Below are positions 45,546-57,920 of a DNA stretch of 64,000 bases, in pieces (position 1 is the first letter of the stretch; the number at the start of each line of letters is the position of its first letter). Below the pieces are notes generated by a model. It was given only the letters and a program-made list of their open reading frames with translations, had not been told where the DNA came from and did no database searches. The stretch is taken from NCBI GenBank assembly GCA_015680685.1, contig MNCI01028444.1, positions 354,497 to 418,496 of the forward strand. Direction: 5' to 3'. The translations under genes were made by a program, and so were the position numbers. This DNA is from Gnetum montanum. Lineage: Eukaryota > Streptophyta > Gnetopsida > Gnetales > Gnetaceae.

Positions 45546-46650
45546 GGAGAGTTGGAAATTCCTGATAACTTCAAGCAGGAGCCTCTACAGCTAAAAAATT
45601 TACTAGTTGGTATGGAATATGCATTTTTAAATAATGGTAAACTGGTCATAATTAATGCCAAACTTTCTCTTGAACAAAAAGAAAAGCTGTTGAAGGTAGT
45701 TAATAAGTGGCCAATAGCCTTTACTTGGTCATATCCTAAGCTAACAAGAATTCATCCAAGGATATGCTAGCATCACATTTACACTAACCTAGCCATGAAG
45801 CCTAGAAGGTAGTTGCAGAAGCAACTAAAGCCTAAATTGAAATACATCATCAAAGAGAAAATTCAACAACTCCTCAAGATGGGGTTCATCTATCTAATCG
45901 TAAATAGTGAGTGGGTTATCCCACTCATAATTGTGCCGAAGAAGAATGGCAAAAGGTGGATCTGCATTGACTTTAGGTTGTTGAATATGGTAATGTTTAA
46001 AGATCATTTTTGTTTGCCATCTGTGGATCAAGTATTGGACACCATATCTAAGCATTATTATTATAGTTTCTAGAATGGTTATAGTGGCTATAACCAAATC
46101 CAAATTATGCTAGAATATTAAGCCATGAAAACATTCACGAGTCTTAGGGGACTTTTGCATATTTTAAGATGTCATTTAGTTTGTGCAATGCCCTTGAAAC
46201 ATTTTAATGCTTGGTCCTTAGTATTTTCCAATAGTAGATCAATAGTGGTGTAGAAGTCTTCATGGATGACTTTTCCACCTATGGAGCTACATTTGAGCAA
46301 GCCTTGAACCATCTTGAGCAAGGATTAAAGAGATGTGTAGAAACAAATCTATGACTCAACTGGAAAAAGAGCCATCTCATGATCTAAGAAGGCATTATGT
46401 TAAGGCACAAAATTTTGCAAAAAGGGATTGAGGTAGATCCAGAAATGATAAGGGTCATCCAAGGAATAATACACCAACAAGAGACCGTTAAAGATGTTTA
46501 GTAATTTCCTGGACACACTAACTACTACTAACGAGTCACATAGAATTTATCTAAGCTCGCAAAGCTGTTGGTAGAGCTTAAAAAGAAAGATGCACCTTTC
46601 ATCTGGACCAAGGAATGTCAACATGCATTCTAATAATTAAAAGAGAAACT
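45546..46650 (+). pseudogene. E4 reverse transcriptase, broken
   Basis: Open 45552-45770 (LEIPDNFKQEPLQLKNLL) and 45813-46073 (LKPKLKYIIKEKIQQLLKMG, WICIDFRLLNMVMFKDHF). Catalytic box VEVFMDDFSTYGA near 46255 with both Asp present. The connection follows with several stops. Confidence 0.85.
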
Positions 46651-47085
46651 CATAGAAACACCAATCCTACAAGTACCAGATTGGTCCAGACCCTTCCACA
46701 TCATGACGGATACATCTAACTACACCTTGGAAGCAGTACTCAAGCATATGAATGATAAGAAACACCCATACTATATCCATTGTATGAGTTGAAAAATTGT
46801 GGGAGCATTGTTAAATTACACCACCATGAAGAAAGAACTAATGGTAGTGGTGTATGCTCTGGAAAAGTTCAGACACTATGTGCTCGGTTACAAAGTATTT
46901 TTGCATATAGACCATAGTGCAATTTGCTTTCTCATGAACAAGCCAAGAATAAGCCCTCGTGTCATATGGTGGCTTATGATCTTGCAAAAATTTGATCTCA
47001 TTGTGGTAGAGTAAAAAGGAACTGAGAATGTGATCATTAACCACCTCTCCCACTTAAGATGGGATAATAAAGAGGAGGAGAGCCT
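46651..47085 (+). pseudogene. E4 RNase H domain
   Basis: FHIMTDTSNYTLEAVL (Asp), NYTTMKKELMVVVYALEKF (Glu), VFLHIDHSAI (Asp). The last acidic site is lost: TENVIINHLSHL against TENVVADHLSRL in E1. Confidence 0.8.
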
Positions 47086-48420
47086 ACTCTTTAATCAATT
47101 TCTAGATGAACTTCTCTTTACAAGAGCAATAAATGAAAAAATGCCTATAGAAACAATTTGGTATAATGATGTCATCACTTATCTTCTTACTTAGGGGATG
47201 CCACAAGATTTGAATCTCAGAAAAAAATAACAATTTCTTATGAGGCAAATACTTCATGGAATCAATGGACACTTCTACAAGGAGTGTGCCAATGGCCTAA
47301 TTCGTTGGTGTGTTCCTAACAAAGATCAACTGCACATTCTCCAAGATGCTTAGAAAGGGCCATGCAGAGTCCACTATGTAGGGAGATGCATGACCATAAA
47401 AATCCTAATGACAAGATACTATTGGCCTACAATCTTTAGGGATGCCCACCAGTTCGTCAAGTCTTGTGAATGTTGTTAATAAGACTGGGGGATGAACACT
47501 CGTATGGAAGGTCCTCAATAGTGGATTCAACCATTAGAACCTCTCAACATATGGGGTGTTGACTTCATGTGTCTGATCACACCCATGTCCAATGGAAAGG
47601 CATATATTATAGTAGCAGTTGACTATTGCACAAAATGCACAAAAGCAGTAATCATTATTGATTGTACATCATCCACTGCTACTACATTTATACAACAAAA
47701 TATTGTGAATAGGTTTGGGGTACCACGTTCACTAATTTCTGACAATGGAAATCATTTCATAGGTGCCAGTTTTAGAAAATTAATGCAACACTTAGTTGTT
47801 GAACATAAATTAACAACACCCTATCACCCCCAAGCCAATGGTCAAGTAGAGGTAACCAACTCGAAGATCACAAAAATACTAATTGAACCATTAGCAAATA
47901 TAGGAAGAACTGGAATGCAAAACTTACTGATGCCCTTTGGGCTTACCAATCAACTTGGAAACTTCCTATTAGCTATTCTCCTTATAAGTTAGTGTACGAA
48001 AAACTTCCAATGCTCCTAATCCAATCTGAGCTTCGTACAATCTCAATAGCCTATGATCTAAATCTTGACCTAAGTCTAGCATAGAAAGAAAGATTGATCA
48101 ACCTAACTATGCTAGATGAAAATCGATTAATGGCCCCATCCTTGAAATAGGTAAACAAGGCATTCAACAAGCAATGCATGACGTCAAAATCAAGAAAGTA
48201 AAACTTCAACCAGGAGATAAGGTTCTCTATTGGAACCTCACACATGTACCTCAAAAGGAAAAATTCCAAACATTGTGGCAGGGACCTTATATAATTACTC
48301 AAACCTTTTCCCCTAGGGCCATGTTAATCTACAAACTTGAAAGCCTGAATAAAAAGTAGTTGGTCAACATCCAATAAGTAAAGCCCTTCCTCAAACTAAG
48401 ATAGGCCAATGCAACTACTA
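47086..48420 (+). pseudogene. E4 integrase, broken
   Basis: Zinc finger HILQDA*KGPCRVHYVGR with SCECC. Core: first Asp in WGVDFMCL, second in LISDNGNHF, Glu in ANGQVEVTNSK. The frame is open from 47567 to 47990, then a frameshift near 47895. C-terminal domain KVKLQPGDKVLYWNL and TLWQGPYIITQTF (48174-48359). Confidence 0.83.
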
Positions 48421-48470
48421 GCTCAACAGATGAACAACCATGTTCCATTTTTCAGATCCCCTCCTTCCAA

Positions 48471-48487
48471 CTCAGTCGTGGGGTAGG
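48471..48487 (+). other. Polypurine-tract-like site just after pol (E4)
   Basis: CTCAGTCGTGGGGTAGG, almost the sequence of this element's own 3' polypurine tract at 52477. Confidence 0.5.
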
Positions 48488-49090
48488 TGGCCATCTGTGC
48501 TAACAACCCATATGGCTTCTCAATTTTTCTACTTTTTGTTTTCCATATTTTTGCTTTTATAAATTTTTCTAATTTTATGCCATTGTTAGTACCTTTGAAC
48601 CTTTCGTGATTATTTTACACTTTCTTATATATTTTACTTTGTTTTGTTTTGATTCAAGTGTGATATTTCCTTAATTTTGCTAATAAACTTGCTTTATTGT
48701 CACATGACAGAGTGTCATTGTTGTTATTTACTAATGATGATTTGTGCTTAATGTTGTGATTGTTGATGTCTGGTTTCTATTTTTGAATTATGGTGTATGA
48801 TGACTTTGGCATGGTTTATTTTTCATGGAATAAGTAGTGAGTCCATGTCATTCACCCATCCAATAAACTTTATGGTTTTCCTTGTTCTAGGAATTTGAGG
48901 TTCGTTCCATTAAAGAAACTTTTAATTAATTGATGACCTTGGTAATTCTAGAATTAGGAAGCATTTAAAGGTTTGTAAAGGGTATGACTTCAAGGGGACT
49001 CAATACTCTTTGTACTCTTCTACTTGCTTGAGTGTTTTTCATGGACTTCTTATCATTCCATACCAACTACTAATAGGAAGTCAAATAAGT

Positions 49091-49263
49091 CTTTGCACTA
49101 TGTGGTTCTCATCCAAAAATCCAAAAAACAAAAAAATAAAAAAAATAATGGGAACTCAAGGCACACCCCTTACACACAATAAATGAATAAGTCCTTGCAT
49201 GGTGTGGCTCCCATTTCAAAAACAAAACAAAAAACAAAAAACAATGGGAATTTAAAGCACACC
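49091..49263 (+). other. Conserved A-loop hairpin, tandemly duplicated (E4)
   Basis: Copy a: TTCTCA (49106-49111) with TGGGAA (49149-49154), then CACACC at 49162. Copy b: GGTGTG (49201-49206) with CACACC (49258-49263), inner TCCCA (49209-49213) with TGGGA (49245-49249). Both loops are long runs of A with C. Other copies have one hairpin. Confidence 0.5.
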
Positions 49264-49745
49264 CCTTGGGCAAATAAACAGGCTACAAGCATTGGTTCTA
49301 GGACTAGAAAGAGATGCACCTATGCCTAAAAGTCCCCTCTAACTAAGGCCCTCTCTCACTTCCTACTTCTCTCTTTTCTTCTTCTTATGGAATGTCAGTT
49401 GTTTTGTGAAGGTGTTCTTGTATCTCATGTGGGTGGATCGGTCCTAGAGTGGTGATGCAAAGTCACTAAAATTGAATGGTTTTAGTCTAAACTGAGGATG
49501 GAACTTCATAGGTCATTTTAAACACAAATTCCACAAGGGACTTCTTATGACCTCAATTTGGAACTTCATTCCACCTTCTCTATCATCAATCCATGCTACC
49601 ATAACTCACCTCACTACCATGTTCTATCTTATGCTCTATGCCTTGGTTTGATGTGTTCGGATTCTTGAGTAGATTCTTTCTGGTTGGTCCTTAACTTTTC
49701 ATAATCATTAAATCGACTGTCGATCCCACAGGCTCTTCAATTGAG

Positions 49746-49801
49746 GTTATGTAAGAGAAAAAGAGCATGAGCTTGCTATGGGGAGGATCCACTTACATAG
49801 C
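49746..49801 (+). ncRNA. Three-helix junction RNA element (E4 copy)
   Basis: P1: GTTATGTAAG (49746-49755) with CTTACATAGC (49792-49801), ten pairs, one U-G. P2: GAGC (49763-49766) with GCTT (49771-49774), loop ATGA. Joiner GCTA. P3: TGGG (49779-49782) with TCCA (49788-49791), loop GAGGA. Enclosed length 36 nt. Confidence 0.65.
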
Positions 49802-50077
49802 TTTTGGTTTGGTTAGTTAAGGTCCCTTACCTTTGACATTGCCACAATCCTATCTGTTGCATATTTGATTTGGTATTTCGCTCAGTGCTCCTTAACCTTT
49901 TATCTCATTCATCCTTTGAATTAATTTTTCTCCACTTTTCCAAATTTATGAGCTTCAACACTCTCTTTCGATGTTTTCATACTATTCTTGGCCTTTGGAG
50001 CTTTTACTCAATCCCAATTTCATTCAAAAATTCCTTGTATTTTGCAAGTTTGACCAAAGTCAACTATGGTTCACAAC

Positions 50078-50170
50078 TACGTCGATGAGGCCTCATTGAT
50101 GCAGCCGACCACGTCAATAAGGCCCCGTTGACGAGGCCTTGTCAATGCAATGCTTACATTCTATATATAT
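50078..50170 (+). promoter_or_regulatory. Internal U3-like promoter block ahead of ORF3 (E4)
   Basis: CGTCGATGAGGCCTCATTG, ATGCAGCC, GACGAGGCCTTGTCAATG and a terminal TATATATAT (50162-50170) repeat the words of this element's LTR U3 (CGATGAGGCCTCGTTGATGC, CAGCCTTGTCAATG at 52517-52558, then TATAAATA at 52616). Sequence downstream of the TATA box is unlike the LTR, so only the U3 portion is shared. About 470 bp before ORF3. Confidence 0.6.
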
Positions 50171-50641
50171 TGTCAAGCACTTAGGAATTTTTTGTCATTT
50201 TCTCATAACACAAGGGAAGTTTTTGCAATTTTTTTAGAGCCCAAAACCTTCCAAAGCCCATAACTTCCCAATTGTTTATCTAAATCACTCTATTTTTTAA
50301 TCTCGCACTTATCGAAGGTAAGATCTTTCTCATGGATGCTGAAAACCTTAAGGTTTCTAATGAAAAATCAATGAGATTTTTTCTAGAAATTTTTCTACCT
50401 TCCCCAAAGGGTTAATAACCTTAACAACATATAAACATCAACTTTTTTGACAATTAACCCTTTCAAAAACCTCTAGGATGATTTATTAATGATAACACAT
50501 AAATAAAATAATAATTGGAGTAATTAAATCAGCCATAATCACAACTTAGCCAAAGTCTAACCATCCTTAAGAGATAAAGGAATTCCAATTTCTTTATGAT
50601 TACACAATGATTGCTAATGCATGGTCTCATTATGATTACAA

Positions 50642-52150
50642 ATGGCACCAAAACAGAAATGCCCGCAGGAAGGAGAACCCTCTTAACCATGGAAGAAGCA
50701 ACCCAAACCTGGAAGGGGCCAACAAGAACAAGTCCAAGGACTACCAAAGGAAACCCATGCAATGGGACCTCTTTATGAGGAGCTTGAAGTGGAATTTGTC
50801 CAACAAATTCTAGAAGAAGAAGTGCCTACTAAATAATCACGATGAGGAGAAGTGCCTGGACCCACACCAAGGCTTGAGGTCACTTTGACTCAAGCCTACC
50901 TAAACATCATCAGGTCCCAAGAGGTTAACTTTGGGCCATTCTTAGAGAAAGCTCTAGTAGATCTCAAGACTCAACTACAAACCTCTACCATGTGCCCAAT
51001 CATCACATCTAATTGAAGGTGTGCATACCTCTTCTGGAGTAATTGAAGGTCGAGGTCCATTATCAAAATCAAGGACATTCAAGTGTCCAACTTGGTAGAA
51101 GCTATTGCACAAGCACTTGGGTTGCTTGACACTAGGACATAGTTGCTAGAACTATCCATGAAAGGTGATCTTGAGGCCAAGCAAGAGTGGACCCAGCGAT
51201 GCTATAGGGTTAATTGTAAGGAGTATGGTGTACTCACACCAGCAGAGTGAATTTATTTCAAAATTACAACCTATCACCTTAATCCAATAGTGAGGCCAAG
51301 CAAGGTAACCATCTTTTCTACCCAAGAATGCATCACTCTAAGCAAGAAATTTCCTATCAACCTTCCAAAACTAATCTACTTAGAGATCGAAAAGAACTTC
51401 AAGGAAAATGAATGTAAAAGGAAAATCCTACCCTTTTTGTGCCTCATCCGAAAACCCTACAAAAGGGTAGGTATTATCCGCTACTCCAATGATACCATCA
51501 AGCATGCTCCTTTGGCCTCATGGTGAAAGATCATGAAAGACAAGATGCTAGCAACAACTTAAGAAGAGGAGTACCCACCTCCACCACCCACTCAGGAAAC
51601 AACGTTGGAGACCTACGTAGCCATTGAGTGTTTATGAAAAATCCAAGAATAGCTCTTGAATGAACAAGAGCAACATGTAGGAATGAGTGTCTAATCTCTA
51701 ATATGTAAACCCGGTAATGCTGAATACCGAATGGACATCGTCAGAGTTAGAAAAGAAAGTGGCTAGCTCGTATCTATTATACAAGGTTGAGTTCAAGCAT
51801 CACAAAGATGCCAAGTAGAATCTTGAGACTCCAAATGCTGACCTCGAAGTTCTAAGAGTAGGATTCAAAGATCAACGATCAATCATTAAAAACTTAGCCA
51901 AATGAATAAATGACTACCAGGAGCTGAAGGACATAGCAAGGGTGTTTGACATTAAACACAAATAATTCATTGCCTAGTTCATTAATGCAAAGGAGCTATT
52001 TCTAGCAATCTCATGTCGCTAGGATGTGCCCGTTCCAACCCATATTGGCGAAGCTGCATGGATGGTGCACAATCCTAGAAGTAAGGAGGAGAAAATGAAA
52101 GCACTAATGGATGCTTTTTTGAGTCCCACCTGAAGTTGCAGCAGTAGTAT
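50642..52150 (+). pseudogene. E4 ORF3, shorter version lacking most of the coiled coil
   Basis: Start ATGGCACCAAAACAG. Globular part: GVECKE-like CYRVNCKEYGVLT, KITTYHLNP, FPINLPKLIYLEIEK, PLASW (51290-51526 open). After about 51690 it jumps to the segment corresponding to E1 10270 (ATSYSLYEGEFQ in E1, SSYLLYKVEFKH here), so about 1.2 kb of coiled-coil coding is absent relative to E1. The end is near PPEVAAVV. Broken by stops and frameshifts. Confidence 0.65.
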
Positions 52151-52476
52151 AATAGCCATAGCTAGCTCGACCATCACCCGTGTGTGAAGCTGATGAAGGT
52201 CCCTCAGAGCCTCAGGAGCCACCATCACCTGGGACTATCTAATCTTCTCCACCCAACTTCATGCCATCAAGGAATGTGTTGTCTAGTTTTCAAGAGTCAT
52301 GCCATGGTGTTCAATTTTTTGTCCTAAACACCATCATTTTTTGTAATATGTTGATCCATACACTCAGGCACTCCATAATTTTGTCAAGTTAATCAGTTTA
52401 TTTTGTTTGTAAAAAGTCATTCAATAATTCAATACCTTTCTAATTTTGTAAAAGAACTCGAGGATGAGCTTTCATT
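52151..52476 (+). other. E4 3' untranslated region
   Basis: Non-coding and T-rich. Ends in AACTCGAGGATGAGCTTTCA before the polypurine tract. Confidence 0.7.
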
Positions 52477-52490
52477 CAGTCGTGGGGGTA
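52477..52490 (+). other. E4 3' polypurine tract
   Basis: CAGTCGTGGGGGTA, identical to the E2 tract. Confidence 0.85.
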
Positions 52491-53387
52491 TGATGAGTCA
52501 CATTCAGTTAGTTGCATCGATGAGGCCTCGTTGATGCAGCCTTGTCAATGGGGCCTCGTTGATGCATCATATCATGCATCGACAATGCTCCATTAATGTA
52601 GTATTGATTTTTGACTATAAATATATGCCTACCAACCGCATTTATGACATGATAGATTGTAGTTGTAGTGAAGCTCTTATGATTTTTCCATTTGAAAGTT
52701 AGAATTTTCCTCTTGAGTGTCCACAATAGGAGTCATTAAGTGTATGAATTTTTATTTGAACATTGTTGTACCTAAGCATGATAGTGTGTGCAGCAATAAA
52801 GACGAGCTTTCTAATAAACCTTATAGCACTTTGGATAGATTAAATATTTTATTCATGCATTTAATATTTTCAGTTATTTATTAAATGTTCTAAGTAATTA
52901 AGTTAATAAAGTAATTAAGCAAGATAGGTTAAACACATAAGTACAACCACTTTAAGCGTAACATGTATTCACTTAGTAATCCCAACAACGTTATTGCTTG
53001 GTACACCCAATAGTGTAGTTCTTGGTTGCCCAATAGTGGATACGTGGGTTCAGGACATGTATAGAAATTGGGATCGAATGCTTATGTTAGGATTAGTTAG
53101 ATGTCAGTTAGTTAATTTAAATTAGCTAATCTAATCACTTTTATCCTCCTTTGAACACTGAAACCATAAAATACAAAATGATAAAAATCAAATGCCTCAA
53201 TTACACTTAACCATACTAGTGTACATCACAAGTGGAATTGGGAAGAAAATGGTTGACCTTAACTTAAGATTCACTTCCTAGAAGACTAGTGTACTAGAAA
53301 TGATAAAGTCCATAAAATTCAACTAGATCGTGCATGACCACTTTGTGATTCGTATGGTTGGGCGTAGGGGTACATCGCCACTCATCA
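52491..53387 (+). repeat. E4 3' LTR (897 bp)
   Basis: TGATGAGTCACA to CGCCACTCATCA. U3 has GATGAGGCCTCGTTGATGC-type repeats. TATAAATA at 52616-52623. Flanked on the right by the duplication ATGTG. Confidence 0.93.
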
Positions 53388-53402
53388 ATGTGGAAAGATA
53401 AT

Positions 53403-54330
53403 TGATGAGTGGTAGGCACCCCTACTTCCAACCATGTGAATCATAAGTGTTCATGCACAATCTAGTTAAATTCTATGGATGGGACTAGTTGTGGCATCTA
53501 AATTGTTAAGCATCGATCACAAGATGTTGTTTTCCCACATGGACAAGTGGTAGTTTTGTCATGTATGGTTTAGTCCAAAGTGAGGTATATGATAATTGAT
53601 GTTGTTAGTCCCATTTTATTCCTAACGATAAACATAATGGAGAATGAAATTTAATCCTAAATCTAAGTAATGACAGTAATGTAAATCTAGTCCTAGCTTA
53701 CCATACATGTCTTGGGCTCATGTAACCATTACTAGGTTATTAAGCATTATACTGCTAGGTGGACCAAGTAATAACACTACTAGGATTACCAAACGATTAC
53801 ACTTAAATACTCAAAACCAATCATACTCATTCTACTTTACTAATGAACATGAAAGTAAAGTACTTGGAAATGTAAATGATTAAACTAAGAAAATAATAAA
53901 AACTAAGTGGATGCTGCAATGATGAAAAGTAATCTCGATCTTTATTTCTGGACATGAACTATGCCCAAGTACACTTCACTCAAATAAATATTTTGTACAA
54001 CTACCCAAGACCACACTACCAGCATTCACTCTATCGCTAAAACTATGAAAAAAAACTAAAAGAGTCTACCTAAGGGTGTAATGAAGTGTCTTTGAATCCA
54101 TTTGCCCAAGTGTTGTATTTATAAGCTACACACATCTTGTGATATCAAATCTATGATGATGTAGCTTGTGCTACAATATTGAATATATGACATCATAGAT
54201 ATGATATTGTAATTATGATATTGTTGGTAGATAAAAATTCACATTTTGTCAAATAGATGTAATATAGCATCAACAATATTGCATTACTGATATCCCATCA
54301 ACAGAATCCTAGCTAACTGATTATTCCTCA
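53403..54330 (-). repeat. Minus-strand LTR of the N family, probably solo
   Basis: Read on the minus strand it ends CACTCATCA at 53403 and begins near TGAGGAATAATCAG at 54330. It includes decayed GATATC/AATATTG words and a TATA box (TATAAATA, about 54115-54122). No primer site or polypurine tract adjoins it, and no target duplication was found (ATAAT against TTGAT), so the ends may be damaged. Confidence 0.75.
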
Positions 54331-56403
54331 TTGATGTAGCATTGGAAGATCAAGATTAGCTTTTAAGCACCTAAATGGAGGAATCTCATCTAGATGAGAA
54401 TTCACAAATGTCTAGAAGTGCTTTATCAAACCAATCCCACAAAGCTTATGAGATGTTTCTTACTCCTTATTATGTGCAACATTGCAGCTTAGACTTTTCA
54501 TCATTTATCTAAAGTTTCCATACTAGCGCTTGATCAAAATAGCTTATGAGGTCGATGTATTTGCACTAAGCTATTATGGTCATAACACTCTTAATAAGAT
54601 GGATACAGTGATGATGGCTTATGAAGCTTCCTTTCCTTTCCTTTTTAGAGCTTAAATATCTTTGCTAAGCCTTCTCTTCCTTCATAATCCAGATCCTTAT
54701 TATAAGAAGATAATGATGGGATTAAAAGTGAAATATATTGCAACTAATAGAAGAATTAGGTTTAAAGTGAGTGTAATGAAGCCTGTTTCTCATAGGGTTT
54801 TCCATGGCTAAAATAGCTTCTACTTCTAGTAGCCTTAGCATAGTTCATCTTGTTCTTTTTGTAAGTTTATAACTTTAATTAAACAATAGCTTATGTGGTA
54901 GAGTCAAAAAAGAATTGGAACTAAAGATTTTGTTTTAAAGTAATAAGTTAAGCGTGCTCGTTCAACTAGATTTTATAATTCACAAAAGCTATTATTCCAT
55001 AGATCTTTTTGAGCTTATTACATGGGCATCTAAAAACAATTTAAGGAACATAAACCACCATTCAAGCTTTGATACCTCCATAGCTCTTTAGCTTAGGAAC
55101 CCTTTCTTCTTTTGGCATGGAATCTCCTTTTGGTCTTAAGCTCTTCTTTTTTTTTCAGTAATAATTTACCTCCAATACTACAACCTTATAAAGTCTGCTC
55201 CATGAAATAACTAGAAATGTACCAACACAAGGGAGAAATAATTTGTATTATAGGAAGCCAAATTTTTTCTTATAAAACAACTCAAGGAGAGGATAGTGAG
55301 AAGTGTGAGGATACTAATAGAAAAGATGGAAGTTAGTGATGTCTTGGAGGCAATTGAAGAGTTTGTGATAGTGCAAGGGAAAGAGAGGAAGACTTAGGCC
55401 TTAGGTTCCATGGTGAGAGAGGAGAGCACCAGTGTGGAGAGAGAACCTAGTGTAGAGGATCCTACCCCACTAAACATATCATATGTGAACCTAGGAGATT
55501 TAATTTTGCATTTGTTTCTCTCGAGGAGGTCACTCAAAAGCTTTATGATGTATATGGGTTTAAGGTGTTTAGAATGGCAATAATCTTGAGAAGTGATGGA
55601 GATGAGGTAGGTTCTAATAGCATAGCTATAGATAAGAAAAAAAGGTTTAGTTAGTTTATTTTTACTTTTGTTGATTTTTATTTAGTCTAAGTATTTTTCT
55701 AATTTTAATTTATTTAAGTTAGCATTTTTTAGGTTTTTATTTGAGTGTTAATATTTTTAAATTTATTATTTTTAGTAGGCACATATCCACCTAGGGGTTC
55801 TAATAGTAGAGCAAGAGATGAAGGGGACACCTAAGTGGTGGGAAAGGTTTTTTCTACTAGTGATGGAACCTTAAGCAATCAATGGTGATGGCTTAGAGAT
55901 AATGTTAGATGATAGATAGGATTATCATGATAGCATTTTTGTATTATTATTATTATTATTATTAGATGAAATGTTATGCATTTTGTTGATGATGGATGTA
56001 CTCATGATGGACATTTCATAGACATTACTTATGTAGAGGGACTCATATTATTTTTATGGACATTTGAGTTTTTTATGTGTTTATGATTTTATAGTTTTTT
56101 GTTTTTATAATTTTCTAGTTTTCTATGTTTATGGGATTTTTTAAGTTTCAAATGTTTATGCTTTTTAGCTTATCTAATGTGAAATAAAACAAAAAATGCT
56201 CAAAATAGAAGTTTAAATGTGAATAAAAAAATTTTAAATATGGCAATAGAACATAAATAGTAATTAAGCTATATGAAAGAAATAACCATTGCAAAAGTGT
56301 ATGATAAAGAAAAATGACATCAATAATTAAAACTAACTAAGAAATAGAAAATGCATGTGAATTCTAAGTAAAAGATAAATAAATAAAAGCAAAAAAGAGA
56401 TGC
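54331..56403. other. Unassigned AT-rich sequence
   Basis: No recognisable gene. Probably remains of the minus-strand element whose protease lies at 56404-57888, but no RT motif could be read. A plus-strand stretch at 55330-55640 is coding-like (Glu/Val/Arg-rich) without a known domain. T-rich filler around 55640-56200. Confidence 0.4.
55942..55964. repeat. (TTA)n microsatellite
   Basis: Seven to eight TTA units without interruption. Confidence 0.9.
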
Positions 56404-56785
56404 ATTCATTATAGTGGTAGTGCCTTGATAATGGTCTTCCTAGCCTTTGATCTAGTAGGACCTTTCATGCTTTGGATTGATTCAACTATGTCTAGTTAAC
56501 CAAATCCTAGTTTAACAAACTTGAATGTACTAGATGACCAGGAGATGCTAGTTTTAGGCTCATTAACTTTTTGTTCTATTGAAGTTTGTCCTATTAGTGT
56601 AGGCTCAAATCCTAGGCTAGTTTCTTTTATGACATAAAGATGAAAAATGGTAAGCACTTCATGATATGCATGAATAACTACTTCTCTATCTTTGCATGGA
56701 AAGTGAATTTCTTAATGCATGGGGGAAGAAACAACATGATGGTAAGCTAATAAAGGCCTACCTAGAATAGTGTTTAAACCTAATA
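56404..56785 (-). pseudogene. Gypsy protease fragment, downstream part
   Basis: Minus-strand frame beginning just left of the solo LTR: NTILGRPLLAYHHVVSS, then EIHFPCKDREVVIHAYHEV. The ILGRP turn followed by V-x-S-x-H-x-x-I-x-F-P is typical of plant Ty3/gypsy retropepsins (Tat/Ogre- and Tekay-like elements), distinct from the Athila-type protease of E1 and E4. It continues with stops towards 56404. Confidence 0.65.
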
Positions 56786-56790
56786 ACTCT

Positions 56791-57755
56791 TGATGAGTGG
56801 TGAGGTACCCCTATGCCCAACCATATACATCATAAGTGTTCACACATGATTTGGTCAAATTTTGTGGATGGGACTAGTTGTGGCATCTAGATCATTATGT
56901 CTTGATCGCAATTCGCTATCTTTCCACTTGGACTAGTGGTAGCTTTGTCATGTACAGTTTAGTCCAACGTGAGACATATGATAATTGATGTTGATTTGGC
57001 CTTATGCTACTCCAAATGGTAATAAAGAAATCAATTAATTAAGCTAATTAACAATGGAGAGTCTAGTCTAGACTAGCCTATGGGTGAGGAGTGTTCGTTT
57101 CTAGCTTCTCGTACATGTCCTAAACCCATGTATCCACTACTAGGATTATCAAGCGCTATGCTACTAGGCAAACCAAGCAATAACACTGCTAGGGTTACCA
57201 ATAAAATATGTGTTTACAGTCAAAATTGGTTGCGCTCATTTTGCCAATTCATTAATTTGCATGGAAACGTAAATATTAACTAAGTACATGTAAAGTAAAT
57301 TTCATGTAAAGTAAATCCAATCTAAGTCAAAGTGCTGCAATGAATAAGAATTAATCTTGATCTTATTTCCATTCATGGAATGTGTCTAGGTGCATTGCCA
57401 CTTGAATAAGACACCGTACAACTGACTCAAATCCACACTATGGGCACTAACTAACTATTCTCTAAGACTACAAAATAAAACTACAAGAGTTTGGCTACTC
57501 TATTGACTAATTAACTCCCAAAACATGCATCCAAGTATTATATTTTTAAGCCAACACACATCCCTTAATATCAAATATTCGATAACATAGCATGTAATTC
57601 GATATTAGATATGCAATATTGCATATCTTATATCAGAGCGAAGATATCAATGCTAACATATCAGGGTTAAGATATTGGAGCTAACCAAAAATTTACTTTT
57701 GTCAAATAGATATGATATATCATCAATGATATCATAGCCAACTGATGATTCATCA
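56791..57755 (-). repeat. Solo LTR of the N family with target duplication ACTCT
   Basis: 965 bp, read on the minus strand from TGATGAATCATCAG to CACTCATCA. Perfect ACTCT on both sides (56786-56790, 57756-57760). CGATATCG-type words are decayed. It splits the protease frame that lies on the same strand. Confidence 0.88.
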
Positions 57756-57760
57756 ACTCT

Positions 57761-57888
57761 CTAATTACTACAAAAATAACCTCAAACATAATAGAACTTC
57801 CTATTAATAAAGGTAATTTAATCCCTCTTAGGATTTCTACTCTAGCACCACTAAACAAAATGAGAGAGGAGTTATAGTTGGAGTACAT
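57761..57888 (-). pseudogene. Gypsy protease fragment, upstream part
   Basis: Minus-strand SGARVEILRGIKLPLLIG, then EVIFVVI, the strands that normally precede ILGRP in retropepsins. It reads straight into 56785 when the solo LTR is ignored. The rest of this element would lie beyond E7. Confidence 0.6.
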
Positions 57889-57920
57889 AACCTATTTTTA
57901 AGATTGAGATGCTTAATAAT

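Larger units (their letters stand above)
48421..50641 (+). other. E4 non-coding spacer between pol and ORF3
   Basis: Same order of signals as E1: polypurine-like site, A-loop hairpin (here twice), junction RNA, internal repeat array with TATA. Open frames such as 49870-50088 are not shared. No gene. Confidence 0.8.
30748..53387 (+). mobile_element. E4: full-length pol-bearing element, its 5' LTR split by E5
   Basis: Perfect target duplication ATGTG at 30743-30747 and 53388-53392. The 5' LTR is in two pieces (30748-31362 and 41924-42219) that together match the 3' LTR (52491-53387). Internal part: primer site, gag, protease, RT, RNase H, integrase, spacer, ORF3 and polypurine tract, 10.3 kb. 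Removing the E5 insertion gives an element of about 12.1 kb. Every ORF is broken. Confidence 0.92.

Noticed and set aside
53403-57755. The two minus-strand LTRs as the two ends of one element
   Set aside because: The right one has its own ACTCT duplication on both sides and so is a solo insertion. Sequence between them has no primer site or polypurine tract at the expected places.
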